From positions 221,779,617 through 221,843,616 of the forward strand of contig OX352772.1 of NCBI GenBank assembly GCA_947095535.1: a stretch of DNA of 64,000 nucleotides, given 5' to 3'. Positions 54,811-64,000 of the stretch are shown in pieces (position 1 is the stretch's first letter; every line of letters starts with the position of its first letter). The notes under the pieces were generated by a model that saw only the letters and a program-made list of their open reading frames with translations, did not search any database and was not told where the DNA came from. The stretch comes from Poecilobothrus nobilitatus. Lineage: Eukaryota > Arthropoda > Insecta > Diptera > Dolichopodidae. The translations under genes were made by a program, and so were the position numbers.

Positions 54811-56855
54811 TTACATAATTACACTAATTATGTCATGAAACTTTCCAGACACTAATACTGCTAGATCATCTTCGTATGCAATGGCTTTGATTCCCTCATC
54901 TTGAAGTTCTTTCAGTATTCCATTCATTACTAGAAGCCACAGTAGTGGTGATAGCACCCCGCCTTGGGGTGTGCCCCTGCTTACTCTTCTAGTAATTTTC
55001 TGGTTACCAAGTTCCGATTGGATCTCTCTTGATTGCAACATATTCACAATCCACTGACTAAGGACAGTTTCTGCCCCTAGTTCTTCCAGTGAATTCTGTA
55101 TGGCCGCTTCATGTACATTATTGAAGGCTCCTTCTATGTCTAGAAAGGTAGCTAATGTATATTCCTTATACTGAATCGATTGCTCCACGTCCCGCACTAG
55201 TTCACTCAGTGCAGTCTCTGTTGACTTGCCCTTACAATAGGTATGTTGGTACTTACATAGCGGAGTACTCTTTAGTGCTCTTCTAAGCTCTAACTCGAGT
55301 GTTCTTTGGAAAGTTTTCAATAAAAAGGATGATAGACTGATCGGTCTAAAATCTTTAGCGGTTTCGTGCCCCCTTTTACCAGCTTTTGGTATAAAGATCA
55401 CATTCACCCGCCTCCATTGCAGGGGAATATGACCAAAAGTGGGGCTGCTTCTGAACAGCTTAGTAATTAATGGAACCACAAGCTCCTTCATTTCTTGCAG
55501 CATTTTAGGAAAAATACCGTCTAATCCTGCGGCTTTGTATGGGGCGAAGTTATCAATTGCCCAGGCAACCTTTTCCTCCGTTATAACTGAGTTAACCCAT
55601 TCGTCAGGGCCACTTCGGACTCTAGTGTCAACCGCTTGGTTAATCACATGAGCATCCTCAATGCACCCTGGGAAATGGGTAGACACTAAAAGATCTAGGG
55701 TTTCAGCGGCTGAATCAGTCCAATTCCCTTCCGCAGTTCTCAGGAAGGAAGGATTGTAGTGTGCTCTAGATAAAACTCTGCTAAGTCTGGCTGAGTCTCC
55801 AGTACTTTCAATTGATTCACAATAATCCTTCCATGATTGGGTTTTAGCCAGTCGGATTGCTTTCTTATATTCCCTAAGTTGGTCCTTATAAAGTTGCCAT
55901 TTATTCTGCCTGTAGCAGATATTGTAGGCGTCTCTAGTCTCCTTTCTTAGGTTACTTAAGTTATTATTCCACCAGATCGGGTATGTCTTTTTACTACGCT
56001 TGATAGGGCATGGCACTTTGAATGAGACCTCCATGGCCCTTGTAAACATGTCAGTTCTCTTTCCTAACTCGTTTTCAGTTGCAATATCTGAGTTAGCTAT
56101 TACTGAAAGTTTTTTTCTGGCTACTTTTCTGAATTTCCTCCAGTCGGTAGCCCTGGGGTTTCTGTAGGTCTTGGGATTTTCAGGCTTAATATTGATATTG
56201 AAGAGAATCCAATTGTGGTCCGAAAAGGACCTTTTCTCGGATACTCTCCATTTCTCTATATTTAGGGTTTCGTCATTACTAATGCATGTAATATCTAACA
56301 CATCTGCCCAACCTGGAAAACTATCCGAGCTTGGAAATATGAAAGTGGGGTTACTGCCCCTGTTGCATATATTTAGATTGCTATTTAAAATAAAATCAAA
56401 TAATGACTCACCTCGTTCATTCGTTTCCGAGCTACCCCATAGAGTGTGCCGAACATTAGCATCACAGCCTGCGATCAATTTGCCACCTGTAGCAACTACC
56501 AACTGCTGGAACCGGGGCGGTGGAGCAGGTTCGTCATGTGACATGTACACGGAACTTATATACACGCTCACATTGTTCCTCATCTCCAGTTTGAGAACTG
56601 TCAAATCTTAGTAACTAAAATTAGAACAGAGATGTGCACTTATATGTTTTTTAATTAGAATACAAGTTCTTGGCTTACCTATTTCTAAATCTACATTCTT
56701 GTAGAATAGATTATAGTTACAGGTTTTTAACCCTCTAATCTAAGGGGCGTTAACCCATGGCTCTTGTATGAGGGCTATATCTAATTCCTCCTCACCTAGG
56801 AGAACTAGCAGATTACCCGAGGCGCACTTCGAGTGCCTTAGGTTAATCTGCACCA
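54811..56855 (-). pseudogene. LINE copy B ORF2 part 1: endonuclease and reverse transcriptase
   Basis: One minus-strand frame runs from about 56855 (INLRHSKCASGNLLVLLGEE, ALIQEPWV) with stops near 56746 and 56608, then open to 54811. Endonuclease motifs: IAGCDANVRHTLWGSSETNE (Asp/Asn pair) and RSFSDHNWILF (catalytic His). RT: AAGLDGIFPKMLQEMKELVV, DFRPISLSSFLLKTFQRTLE, TFLDIEGAFNNV, SRGTPQGGVLSPLLW and active-site AYEDDLAVLVSGKF (54876-54865), where copy A has YADD. A TAA replaces a Gln codon at 54811-54813; the frame continues for about 60 codons beyond. It nicks and copies at the target site in active relatives. Confidence 0.88.
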
Positions 56856-58057
56856 CCCGCATCGCTTATCTCACAACGAGCTGCTGTAGACACCTTGTCT
56901 CTTGCCAAGTCTCCCAGCAGCCCGCTTGCTTCGTCCAGGTCGTCTATGTCTGGACTCCTTGGCTTGAATATTTTTAGTTTGGTATGCCTTATACCAAACC
57001 TCAGTTTGTTCCCCATCTTCTCCCGAGGACCCAGACTTTCCTCACTGATAAGAAGGAGAAACGATATACTGTTTTTCTGCAGTTCATCTGACGATTTCTC
57101 CTTCGTTATCACCGACCAGTTCCCCATTGGAACCGTCGGGTTATGCATGCGGAGACACTCGAGGAACTTTTCCCCGCTTATCTCCATCCTGGGCAACCAG
57201 ATATGGGTTCTAGGTCTCCTAGGGATTTCGCTAGCTGGGATTATTCCAATTTTGGCTTCCTCCCAAGCATTGCCAATCTTAGCAATGCTTTTACCAAAGA
57301 AATCCAATTAGAACTGATCCTCGCATCTGATTACCCTGTAGCCCCTGACTACGTCGGATGAATCAAAGCAAGGGAGTTGTCCCCCTGCACCTCCTAAGAT
57401 GAACTCATTGACGATCCCGGAAAGTTTCGCCTCAAGCTTGATCCACAGATCATTGGAAACTTTCCTGTCACTGGCTTTCTCGTTGACAACTACAATACAT
57501 AAACTGTCTTTTTCAATATCGTTGTAATTTTTATGTGCTACAGTTTTCGAACTTCTATGTAGATTCATCCTAGGCACCTTAGTTCTCTCTGCGCCAGGAC
57601 TGGTCCCATCCTTAGACCTACTCCTTTTTGACGAATCTTTTCCGGAATTGTGCGATTCAAACAGTCGCACAATCTCGCTATATTTTTTTTTATCTTCTGG
57701 ATCCCTTTCATTAACAATGGCTTCGTTCTGGGCTATCTTGCCCAATATAAACTTAGCTTTCTGGTATTGTTTCTTCAAAGCCGATTCAGAACTTCTATTT
57801 GACTTGTTTTTAGTGGTGGCAATACTATGACTGGTATTACCACTACTATTTGAATCTGATGGCTTTGGAGCACTATGACAGGTGCTTCCTCCACCAACAG
57901 GCACTAAAACTTTTGCAGAACCTTGGCTGAGTCCTGGTTTCGTTGCTGAAGGAGTACTCTGGCTAGTACCGATAATAGTCCCCTGACTGGAGGCAAGTAA
58001 CTCATCTTCAGAAGATGAGTTGATGTTTGTTTGTTTTTTCCTTTTTAAATTTTCCAT
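56843..58057 (-). pseudogene. LINE copy B ORF1 (DUF4780-like), one in-frame stop
   Basis: From ATG 58057 (MENLKRKKQTNINSSSEDEL) the N-terminal third is Ser/Thr/Gly-rich and disordered. Then come a basic/helical part (SALKKQYQKAKFILGKIAQN) and, from about 57470, the DUF4780-like domain: SNDLWIKLEAKLSGIVNEFI, PCFDSSDVVRGYRVIRCEDQ, then TAA 57308-57310, continuing in frame with IAKIGNAWEEAKIGIIPASE and RPRTHIWLPRMEISGEKFLE to TAA at 56843. The role is RNA binding in the LINE RNP, by family. The single nonsense codon is the only lesion seen. Confidence 0.75.
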
Positions 58058-58365
58058 TTTGTTCCCACGAGTTTGGCGAGAAAGGACGGTCGACATATGC
58101 AGAGCTCCCATACATATGCAAGGCTACTTACAATGGGGTGGCGCCTGGTGCTCCAAGGAGACCGTTAGCGATACCATCTTTATACACTTGGTACCATTCA
58201 CCCCTCGGTACGGTTTACTTTCACACCTTGGCTTAAGTGTACACCTATAATCAGCCGATTATCTGTCTCCAAAAACAACATCTAGTTTGAGGATGGCAGG
58301 TAACGTTGCCCGGGTACACCGCTTGGAGGAGTATAGGTGATTAACTGTACCCAACTCCACTGTAG

Positions 58366-58500
58366 TAGCTATTATTATTATTACTATTATTATTATAATT
58401 ATTGTTATTATTACTTTTATTATTATTATTATTATTATTATTAATATTATTACTATTATTATCATTATTATTATTATTATTTTTATTGTTATTAGTACTT
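58366..58500. repeat. (ATT)n microsatellite beside the 5' end of LINE copy B
   Basis: Triplet repeats with scattered variants separate the LINE 5' end from the ATPase gene. A microsatellite at the 5' side is unusual for a LINE and may be the tail of a neighbouring older insertion. Confidence 0.85.
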
Positions 58501-58612
58501 TTTATTTTCGCTATTTATTTCAAAATGAATGTATCAAGAATATGTTCGCTGCTTTTATATTAACTTTCAATTTGTATTTTAAATTCAGTTTCTTATCAGA
58601 CACACATCAAAA

Positions 58613-59221
58613 ATGATTAATTTTATTCATCCATATACAATATTGATAGCAGGACCATCTGGATGAGGAAAAACAACATTTGTGTGTAATTTAATTGAAA
58701 ATATTAACAGATTGATTTACCCGAAAATTGAAACAATAAAATGGTGTAATCCAGAAATCTCTGCTATTCCGAACAATATAGATTTTCCTGATATAGACTT
58801 TTACACCAGTATTCCGAAAAAGTTTAGTGGGAATGAAAATAGACCTACTTTAATTGTTTTAGATGACTTAATGTTAGATTCTGCAAATAAACAAGTATGC
58901 GAACTATTTACTAAAGGTTCGCACCATCGTAATTTATCTATTGTATTATTAACGCACATCTATTGTATTGTTAACGTTTTTCATCACGAGAAATTTTCAA
59001 GATATCTTACATTAAATTGTAAATATTTAGTGCTTTTCAAAAACCCTCGAGACAAATCGCAGATTTTTCCTCTTGCTAGACAACTATATCCAGAAAATAT
59101 AAAGGATTTCTTGAGAGTATATAATGAGTCAACATCAAAACCACATGGTTATATTGTGTTGGATTTAACACAAGACATTAACGACTTATTTCGTATTAAC
59201 ACTAATATTTTTTCAAAATAA
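58613..59221 (+). pseudogene. ATP: Packaging ATPase of the second Polinton, stop in the Walker A loop
   Basis: ATG 58613 opens MINFIHPYTILIAGPSG, then TGA 58664-58666, then GKTTFVCNLIENINRLIYPK. The nonsense codon sits inside the P-loop. The rest is open: ENRPTLIVLDDLM (Walker B with both acidic residues), FTKGSHHRNLSIVLLTHIYC, CKYLVLFKNPRDKSQIFPLA and RQLYPENIKDFLRVYNE. This is the common Polinton ATPase type and differs clearly from the one at 27703-28374, so it is another lineage. It heads a rightward gene block. Confidence 0.88.
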
Positions 59222-59273
59222 TATTGTATATGCTTCTGTGATACGGGTTATTTGAACAACAGCTGCCAAAAAT

Positions 59274-59597
59274 ATGAAACGATTGAAGAAAAACCAACAT
59301 ATATTACATGTACTAGGAAAGTGCAACAAGAAGAAATTTCGTGAAAATATTCTTAAATATTGTGATGATCATATTATAAAAACTATTGCTGAAATTGCAA
59401 TCAATATATTAAATGGAAATAATAAAATAGCACCAGCACAAAAAGCAAAATTAAAAAAACAATTAAGATTCCTAGCCTGTGCAAAGAAGACTATAAAAGC
59501 TAAACAAAATATTTTAGTTCAACATGGTGGATTTTTACCAACTTTAATAGGAATTATATTATCTGGTGTAATAGGAAAATTGCTCAGTAAGACATAA
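59274..59597 (+). CDS. Conserved short Polinton protein, basic with hydrophobic C-terminus, 107 aa
   Basis: ATG 59274 to TAA 59597. It reads MKRLKKNQHILHVLGKCNKK, a helical part (IIKTIAEIAINILNGNNKIA), KAKLKKQLRFLACAKKTIKA and a C-terminal hydrophobic tail (GGFLPTLIGIILSGVIGKLL). This layout recurs in Polintons directly after the ATPase. It could be a membrane-active or core-like minor protein; no biochemical role is known to me. It is the only undamaged gene of this Polinton. Its stop overlaps the next ATG (taATG). Confidence 0.65.
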   Translation: MKRLKKNQHILHVLGKCNKKKFRENILKYCDDHIIKTIAEIAINILNGNNKIAPAQKAKLKKQLRFLACAKKTIKAKQNILVQHGGFLPTLIGIILSGVIGKLLSKT

Positions 59598-60247
59598 TGC
59601 AGCGAATGATTGTTATGTCACGAGAAATATTTTCAAAATTTAGCAAATTATTTCAAAATGATAAAAATTTGGATATATTAGATTAAAAAATGAAAAAAGT
59701 TTTATATGACAAAAAATCAAAACCATTGCAAAAATGGTACTTATATCGTCAAAACCTTCTCAAATATGGAATTAACAAAAGACAAGCAAAAAGATTACCA
59801 GACAGGGCTAATAATCTTGCATTTGATAAAGGTACTCAAAAAAAAGGCTGTTCTAAACGAAATGCATGTACAGAAAGTGAATTTCCTAAATACAAATTGA
59901 TGTTGACACAGACCAATTTCGTACCTTTAGTTACTGATGATGTGTTTGAATATGACCCTAAAAAAGAACATTCAGATATGGATATCGATTTAACACATTA
60001 CGATTTGGAAGATGAAAATTCATTTAAAAAATTAGCTCGAACTGAAATGTTGAAAGATGAAAAATTAGTGGAAAGACCATCTCTAAGCTCTGATTATCGA
60101 ATGTTTGAACTAAGATCGGCCGGCAGTACAATATCCTCAACTATTCTCTCACAGTTTCCTGAAACAAAAAAACGAAAACTAAAACAATTACTAAGAAGTC
60201 CAAAACTAAGAACTTCATCAACGCCGGAATGGATACCATATAAATAG
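59597..60247 (+). pseudogene. Conserved Polinton protein of unknown function, one in-frame stop
   Basis: ATG 59597 overlaps the previous stop. The frame reads MQRMIVMSREIFSKFSKLFQ, meets TAA 59684-59686, and goes on in the same frame from KMKKVLYDKKSKPLQKWYLY to 60247. A Lys-rich N-terminal half is followed by an acidic middle (SDMDIDLTHYDLEDENSFKK) and a basic end (KKRKLKQLLRSPKLRTSSTP). The start pattern (short hydrophobic head, then a helix ending in ..KWxLYxQ.L) fits a recurrent Polinton gene at this position. Its function is unknown. Confidence 0.6.
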
Positions 60248-60282
60248 TGCAACATTTTATGTTTTAGAAGAATTTAACAAAG

Positions 60283-61189
60283 ATGGATAGTCAAGATGAC
60301 TTCTATGTAACATTGTTTAGCAATGATAATCTGAAACTATTTCCAGACAACACTTTAGCTTCATTCGAAAATAAATTACCTATTCACTTTGATTTAAGAA
60401 ATGCAAATTGGAAAGTTGGTCTTTCAGAAATATATCTGAACGATTTCTTACAAACAGAAGATTTTAACAAAGAGCAATGTGCTTTTATCAATATTGGGCA
60501 AAATAATGTTTACATAAGAAACATTGAAAAAACTCTTGAAAAAATCAAAGTAACCAAATCTTTAGGTTACACATACTATTCATATAACGATTCGGAATTA
60601 CATTTGGATGATTGGAAATTAAATTTTTTACCAAAGCTTATTAAAAATATAACTCCTAATCCGGGATTTACTCGCAACCAAGTTTTCAAAGAATTTTTTA
60701 ATGAAGTTTTGACATATATCTCTACTCCTAAAAATTATGATGATGTAACATTTAAAAAAGTGTCAAAATCTAACCGACGCGATTTAATACAAATATCGCA
60801 GACATTTGATAAAGATAGTTTCTATATAAAAGTTAATCACAGTTATAATATCAAAACATTATTGAATTATTTTAACAAAAAAAAATATAAAAAATTTCAA
60901 AATAAAATTACCTCAACTATTCAAATTAGCTATTGCTAATAATAAAGATGAATTGAATGGAATGGTGATGATTTATTCAGATATAGTTCAACCATCTGTT
61001 TTTAGAAGTAGCGAAGTGCGTGCATTGAGAGCTATCAACATAGAAAATTATAGAATACCTACAAATATTGAATTTGAAAATGTCCATTACATACCTATAG
61101 AAAAAAAATGTTTTGAAACGATAGCGATTAAAATTTGCAATCAATACGGTGATGGAATAAATTTTGTTTCCAGTTACTATCCAACATAA
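60283..61189 (+). pseudogene. Penton-like minor capsid protein of the second Polinton, frameshifted
   Basis: ATG 60283 opens MDSQDDFYVTLFSNDNLKLF, then PDNTLASFENKLP and WKVGLSEIYLND, a conserved N-terminal signature of this Polinton protein family. The frame shifts in an A-rich run near 60890-60905, and the end is in the frame to 61189 (LRAINIENYRIPTNIEFENV, KCFETIAIKICNQYGDGINF). A 41-bp direct duplication (61151-61191 and 61192-61232) adds an early stop; the displaced true end lies in the second copy. The C-terminal block resembles that of the gene at 30023-30720. Confidence 0.7.
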
Positions 61190-61315
61190 ATGATGGAATA
61201 AATTTTATTTCCAGTTACTATCCAACAAAAATTATATTACATTTTAAAACCCATTGATTGATCCCCAATTGAAACAATATAAATACTACTACTCAAATAT
61301 GATATCCTGTCAAAC

Positions 61316-61759
61316 ATGGAAATAGCTTACGTGAGATATTATTCCTCTCAAGTAGGTGGAGGAATCAACGATATTGGGCTTTTATTACTATTTTATCCAG
61401 CTATACAAAAAGGTCGTGGTTTTGGAAATATATTCGGAAGTTTAATTCGTTATTTAAAGCCCATTTTTGCATCAGGTTGGGACTTAATTAAAAAAGAGGC
61501 TGTCAACACAAGTAAAAATTTTTTTAATGATATATAATCTGGTGCAAACATAAAAGAAGCTGTAATTGATCAAAGCAAAGGCAGCATAAAAAATTTACGA
61601 AAATCAGTAGTTAACCAACTGCATGCGATGTATGGTGGAAGACGAATAGCTATAAAAAGAGAAAGAACTATAAAAAGACGAGCAATTTCTAAAAAGACAC
61701 ATTTGAAGTCGAAAAAGCGACCAAAAAAACATAGTAAAACCTCTGACATATTCAATTAA
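61316..61759 (+). pseudogene. Gly-rich basic Polinton virion protein, one in-frame stop
   Basis: ATG 61316 opens MEIAYVRYYSSQVGGGINDI, then KGRGFGNIFGSLIRYLKPIF and KKEAVNTSKNFFNDI, TAA 61535-61537, and the same frame continues with GANIKEAVIDQSK and a very basic tail (IAIKRERTIKRRAISKKTHL) to TAA 61757-61759. A Gly-rich head, an 'RG.G..F..L.R...P' block and a basic tail recur in Polintons just before the capsid gene. A minor virion or core protein role, comparable to adenovirus pVI/pX-type proteins, is inferred only. Confidence 0.65.
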
Positions 61760-61762
61760 AAA

Positions 61763-63138
61763 ATGGAATGTATGAAATCTGAACTTGACCTTTTTGTGTT
61801 ATTACCCGTACAAACAAGTATCTTGCGTTCAGAAGAAGTAGCAATCAGTCCTTTAGCTTCTTTAGAGGCATCACCGTCAACTATTGAATTTTTTTCATTT
61901 GGAAATGCAGATGCATATTGGGATTTATCCTCAACCTACATCAAATTTAAAGTTCAAATATTAAAAAAAGATGGATCAGTTTGGAGTACAAACGATAAAA
62001 TAGGAACCGGAAATGAAGCAAGGGCCCAGTGTTGTAAATGATTTATTACACTCTTTAATTAAACAATGTAATGTAACTGTAAATGGAAAATACATCACTC
62101 CTTCAGACTCCTTATACCATTATAAAGCATACTTAACTACTTTACTAAAGTATGGTACAGATTCCAGTCAAACACATCTGGAAGCATCTGGTTTTGAATT
62201 GGATAAACCAAATGTAAATGATTTTAACAATTCTGGTTCTAAATCAAGACAAAAGTCATACAATAATTCTGCAATAGTAGAATTAATGGGAAAATTACAT
62301 GTAGATTTCTTCAATACTTCTAAATTACTTTTAAATAATGTTGACATTCGAATTGCTTTAGCATTAGAGAAACAAGATTTTTTTATTTTCTTTAACGATG
62401 CCGCTGAAAGCTATTTAAAAATTCTCGAAGCTACGTTATACATGAAACATTTAACAATTAATCCTAGCATATTGATAGCACATACTGTACTGTATTGGAA
62501 AAGGCTAACGCGAAATATTTTTATACAAGAAGTGAAATCAAAACACTTACAATTCCAGCTAACACTTCTAACATATCATTGGATAATATATTTATAGGGC
62601 AAATACCAAAAGCAATGAAATGAATGAATGAAAATGAATGAATGAATGAATGAAATAGTTGAAAATGATTGAATGAATAGTTCTTTTGAAATGAATGCAT
62701 GAAACCAATGAAATGAATGAAAATTTCAATGGTAAAAGATAAAAAAATCCATACCATTTCGATCATCAAAATCTCACACAATTTCAATTATATCTGAATG
62801 GAGTGCCTACACCAAACTCTGCAATTGAAACAAAGAATAATCTTTGCAATTCTCGTGCATATTAAACATTATTCAGCCGAACAGGTATACATCATTCTGA
62901 TAGAGGACATCAAATTTCAAAAGAACTATTTTCAAAAGGTTATACAATACTGGCTTTTGATTTATCAGCAGACGGCTCGGGAACGGATACAAGTCAAAGT
63001 TTATTAAACCAGGGAGTAGTAAAGATTGAAGCAAGACTGAGTTCTCCATTAACTTCAATATTAAAATATATTGTGTTTGTAGAATTTGATACTAATATAG
63101 AAATTGATAAAAATCGTAAAGTTTATGTAAACATATAA
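61763..63138 (+). pseudogene. MCP: Major capsid protein of the second Polinton, multiply broken
   Basis: ATG 61763 opens MECMKSELDLFVLLPVQTSI, with SSTYIKFKVQILKKDGS. A shift near 62020 leads to the frame 62013-62597 (VNDLLHSLIKQCNVTVNGKY, HYKAYLTTLLKYGTDSSQTH, LHVDFFNTSKLLLNNVDIRI). Another shift near 62500 precedes LDNIFIGQIPKAMK. A run of 'atga' repeats then disrupts 62610-62730. Later pieces (QFQLYLNGVPTPNS about 62780; ILAFDLSADGSGTDTSQSLL about 62945; YIVFVEFDTNIEIDKNRKVY about 63070) reach a stop near 63138. The AYLTTLLKYG block is a hallmark of this capsid family. It is distinct from the capsid at 30898-32039. Confidence 0.85.
62610..62730. repeat. (ATGA)n microsatellite inside the capsid gene
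   Basis: 'aatgaatgaatgaatgaatgaaat' and variants start right after the codons for GQIPKAMK. The repeat has expanded within coding sequence of the dead capsid gene. Confidence 0.85.
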
Positions 63139-63177
63139 AAAGGAAGCTCAGGCGACCCTTTCAACTCACTTAAAAAT

Positions 63178-63515
63178 GGCATGTGCTCTAGTAGATTTAA
63201 CGTTCTGTACGGACGATAACAATACAATATTTGTAAAAAATCTTGTTGTGGTTGGAATATTTCAACTATTTCAAAAGAATTAAAGTATAAATTCCCAACC
63301 ATTAATTTGATTTAAAAAGAAGAGACATCAAAAATTTTTCTTTTGGGCATAGGGACAAAGACAAAACAACTAATAATTTCATAAATTTATTGGAATAATT
63401 CGATATAGTGTTGGAAAAGTGACAAGAAAAAGACAAATGGAAAAGTTAAAGTTGAATTTTTAACAGCATACATAAGTGGAAATACTCGACTAATTGATAT
63501 TTCTCATTTACAAAA
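63178..63515 (+). pseudogene. Possible exonuclease-like gene remnant of the second Polinton
   Basis: ATG 63178 opens MACALVDLTFCTDDNNTIFV and KNLVVVGIF, a short frame resembling the strand pattern of the protein at 32071 (IVIDIQGF..NKFIIKEIAC). It stops after ~35 codons and further frames are broken. Its position after the capsid gene matches the first Polinton. Similarity is weak, so this is tentative. Confidence 0.35.
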
Positions 63516-63518
63516 TAA

Positions 63519-63957
63519 TGAATACACTTAAGATAAAGAAAGTGCTGAAATGTAATAGTGTGACAAGTAAATTGTTTAGAGGTGTTTTTGCTCTTGATCA
63601 ATGAGGGAAAATATTTTAAAACCTGGTATTTTAGTAATAAATACTGACATTTCTGCTAAAAAAGGAACACATTGGCTAGCAATTTTTGTACCAGTTCAAG
63701 GCTGTGTAGAATATTTTGATTCATTTGGAGATCCACCATTCCACAGTGAGATTGTGAAATTTCTACAAAATCAATCAAAATGTTTTATTTTTAACAATAA
63801 ACGTTTACAAAGTGACTTTACATTAGTCTGTGGCTAATATTGTTGTGTATATTTATGGATGCGATGCAACTGCAAGAGCATGAAACATTTTATTAATTTA
63901 TTCAATACACCATCCCTACTTAAAAACGATAAAAAAATTCAAAGAATGTTTCGAAGA
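63519..63957 (+). pseudogene. PRO: Adenain-like protease of the second Polinton, frameshift and nonsense
   Basis: ATG 63519 opens MNTLKIKKVLKCNSVTSKLF and RGVFALDQ, then a stop at about 63600. A one-base shift gives the frame from 63601 with LVINTDISAKKGTHWLAIFV (catalytic His), EYFDSFGDPP (acidic residue) and LQSDFTLVCG (oxyanion Gln and catalytic Cys), then TAA 63835-63837 and, in frame, YCCVYLWMRCNCKSMKHFIN to about 63957. Catalytic residues persist, but the stop falls right after the Cys-Gly where relatives carry Gln. The gene continues nearly to the window edge. Confidence 0.8.
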
Positions 63958-64000
63958 ATTTTTAAAAAAACAAAATGAAACTAAGAAAACTATTTCGAAC

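Larger units (their letters stand above)
52623..58365 (-). mobile_element. LOA-like non-LTR retrotransposon, copy B (near full-length, inactive)
   Basis: On the minus strand it contains a 5' UTR (58365-58058), ORF1, ORF2 with endonuclease, RT and RNase H, a 3' region and an A-rich tail (52623-52650). The tail abuts a truncated Polinton integrase, so it lies within or beside Polinton DNA. An ATT-triplet tract near 53010-53035 may be an older tail, leaving 52650-53000 as a separate 3' segment. Family members share the 'actcgtggg' motif before the ORF1 ATG with copy A (4.0-8.2 kb). Confidence 0.85.

Noticed and set aside
55439..56611. Plus-strand frames opposite the LINE ORF2
   Set aside because: They are antisense shadows; the minus strand carries endonuclease and RT motifs.
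58259..58465. Ile/Val-only minus-strand frame
   Set aside because: It is a translation of the (ATT)n microsatellite.

Overview
The window is AT-rich eukaryotic nuclear DNA made almost entirely of nested, mostly broken transposable elements and integrated virus-like elements. No host gene was recognised. Errantivirus-type (gypsy/17.6-like) LTR elements with env genes, LOA/R1/jockey-type LINEs, a tRNA-derived SINE and DINE-1/Helentron-like repeats point to an insect, probably a fly; the dipteran call is an inference. The 200 Ns at 47501-47700 mark an assembly gap.

Layout. 0-10 kb: an errantivirus remnant (gag tail, pol, then env and 3' LTR) whose pol and env are separated by a block holding a tandem-repeat monomer, a LOA-like LINE (copy A, + strand) and a Helentron-like fragment. 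10-14 kb: a gag-like scrap, a jockey-type LINE (- strand), another LINE C-terminal scrap (+) and the env tail of a second errantivirus. 14.7-15.9 kb: about 477-bp repeat monomers. 16.7-19.8 kb: a decayed Polinton fragment (major capsid gene and an exonuclease-like gene, - strand), split by a Helentron-like element with a ~143-bp tandem core and by a SINE with a perfect 13-bp target-site duplication. 20-22.1 kb: an LTR element with an intact 483-aa Gag, a protease remnant, and then directly a polypurine tract and 3' LTR.

23.8-37.4 kb is the centrepiece: an almost complete Polinton/Maverick of the adintovirus-like kind. Leftward genes are a chromodomain integrase, an acidic protein, a 96-aa protein, a fibre-like protein, a conserved 321-aa protein and the packaging ATPase. 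Rightward genes are a parvovirus-type phospholipase A2 protein, an adenain-like protease, a minor capsid protein, a 59-aa protein, the double jelly-roll major capsid protein, an exonuclease-like protein and a 49-aa protein. Leftward again come protein-primed DNA polymerase B and a 151-aa protein. Together these would integrate, replicate, assemble and mature a virion, but several genes carry single stops or frameshifts, so the copy looks recently dead.

39.5-47.1 kb: an LTR-to-LTR errantivirus (- strand) with a tRNA-Ser-type primer site, gag, pol and env, all damaged. 47.7-49.5 kb: an R1-like LINE missing most of its RT, followed by ~390 bp of (ATT)n. 50-52.4 kb: repeats only. 52.4-58.4 kb: an integrase tail of another Polinton, then LOA-like LINE copy B (- strand) with recognisable ORF1 (DUF4780-like), endonuclease, RT and RNase H. 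58.6-64 kb: a second, different Polinton lineage (ATPase, two conserved short ORFs, penton-like protein, glycine-rich basic protein, major capsid, protease), every gene broken at least once.

In total there are three Polinton remnants of at least two lineages and at least four LTR-retroelement remnants, showing repeated invasion of one gene-poor region.
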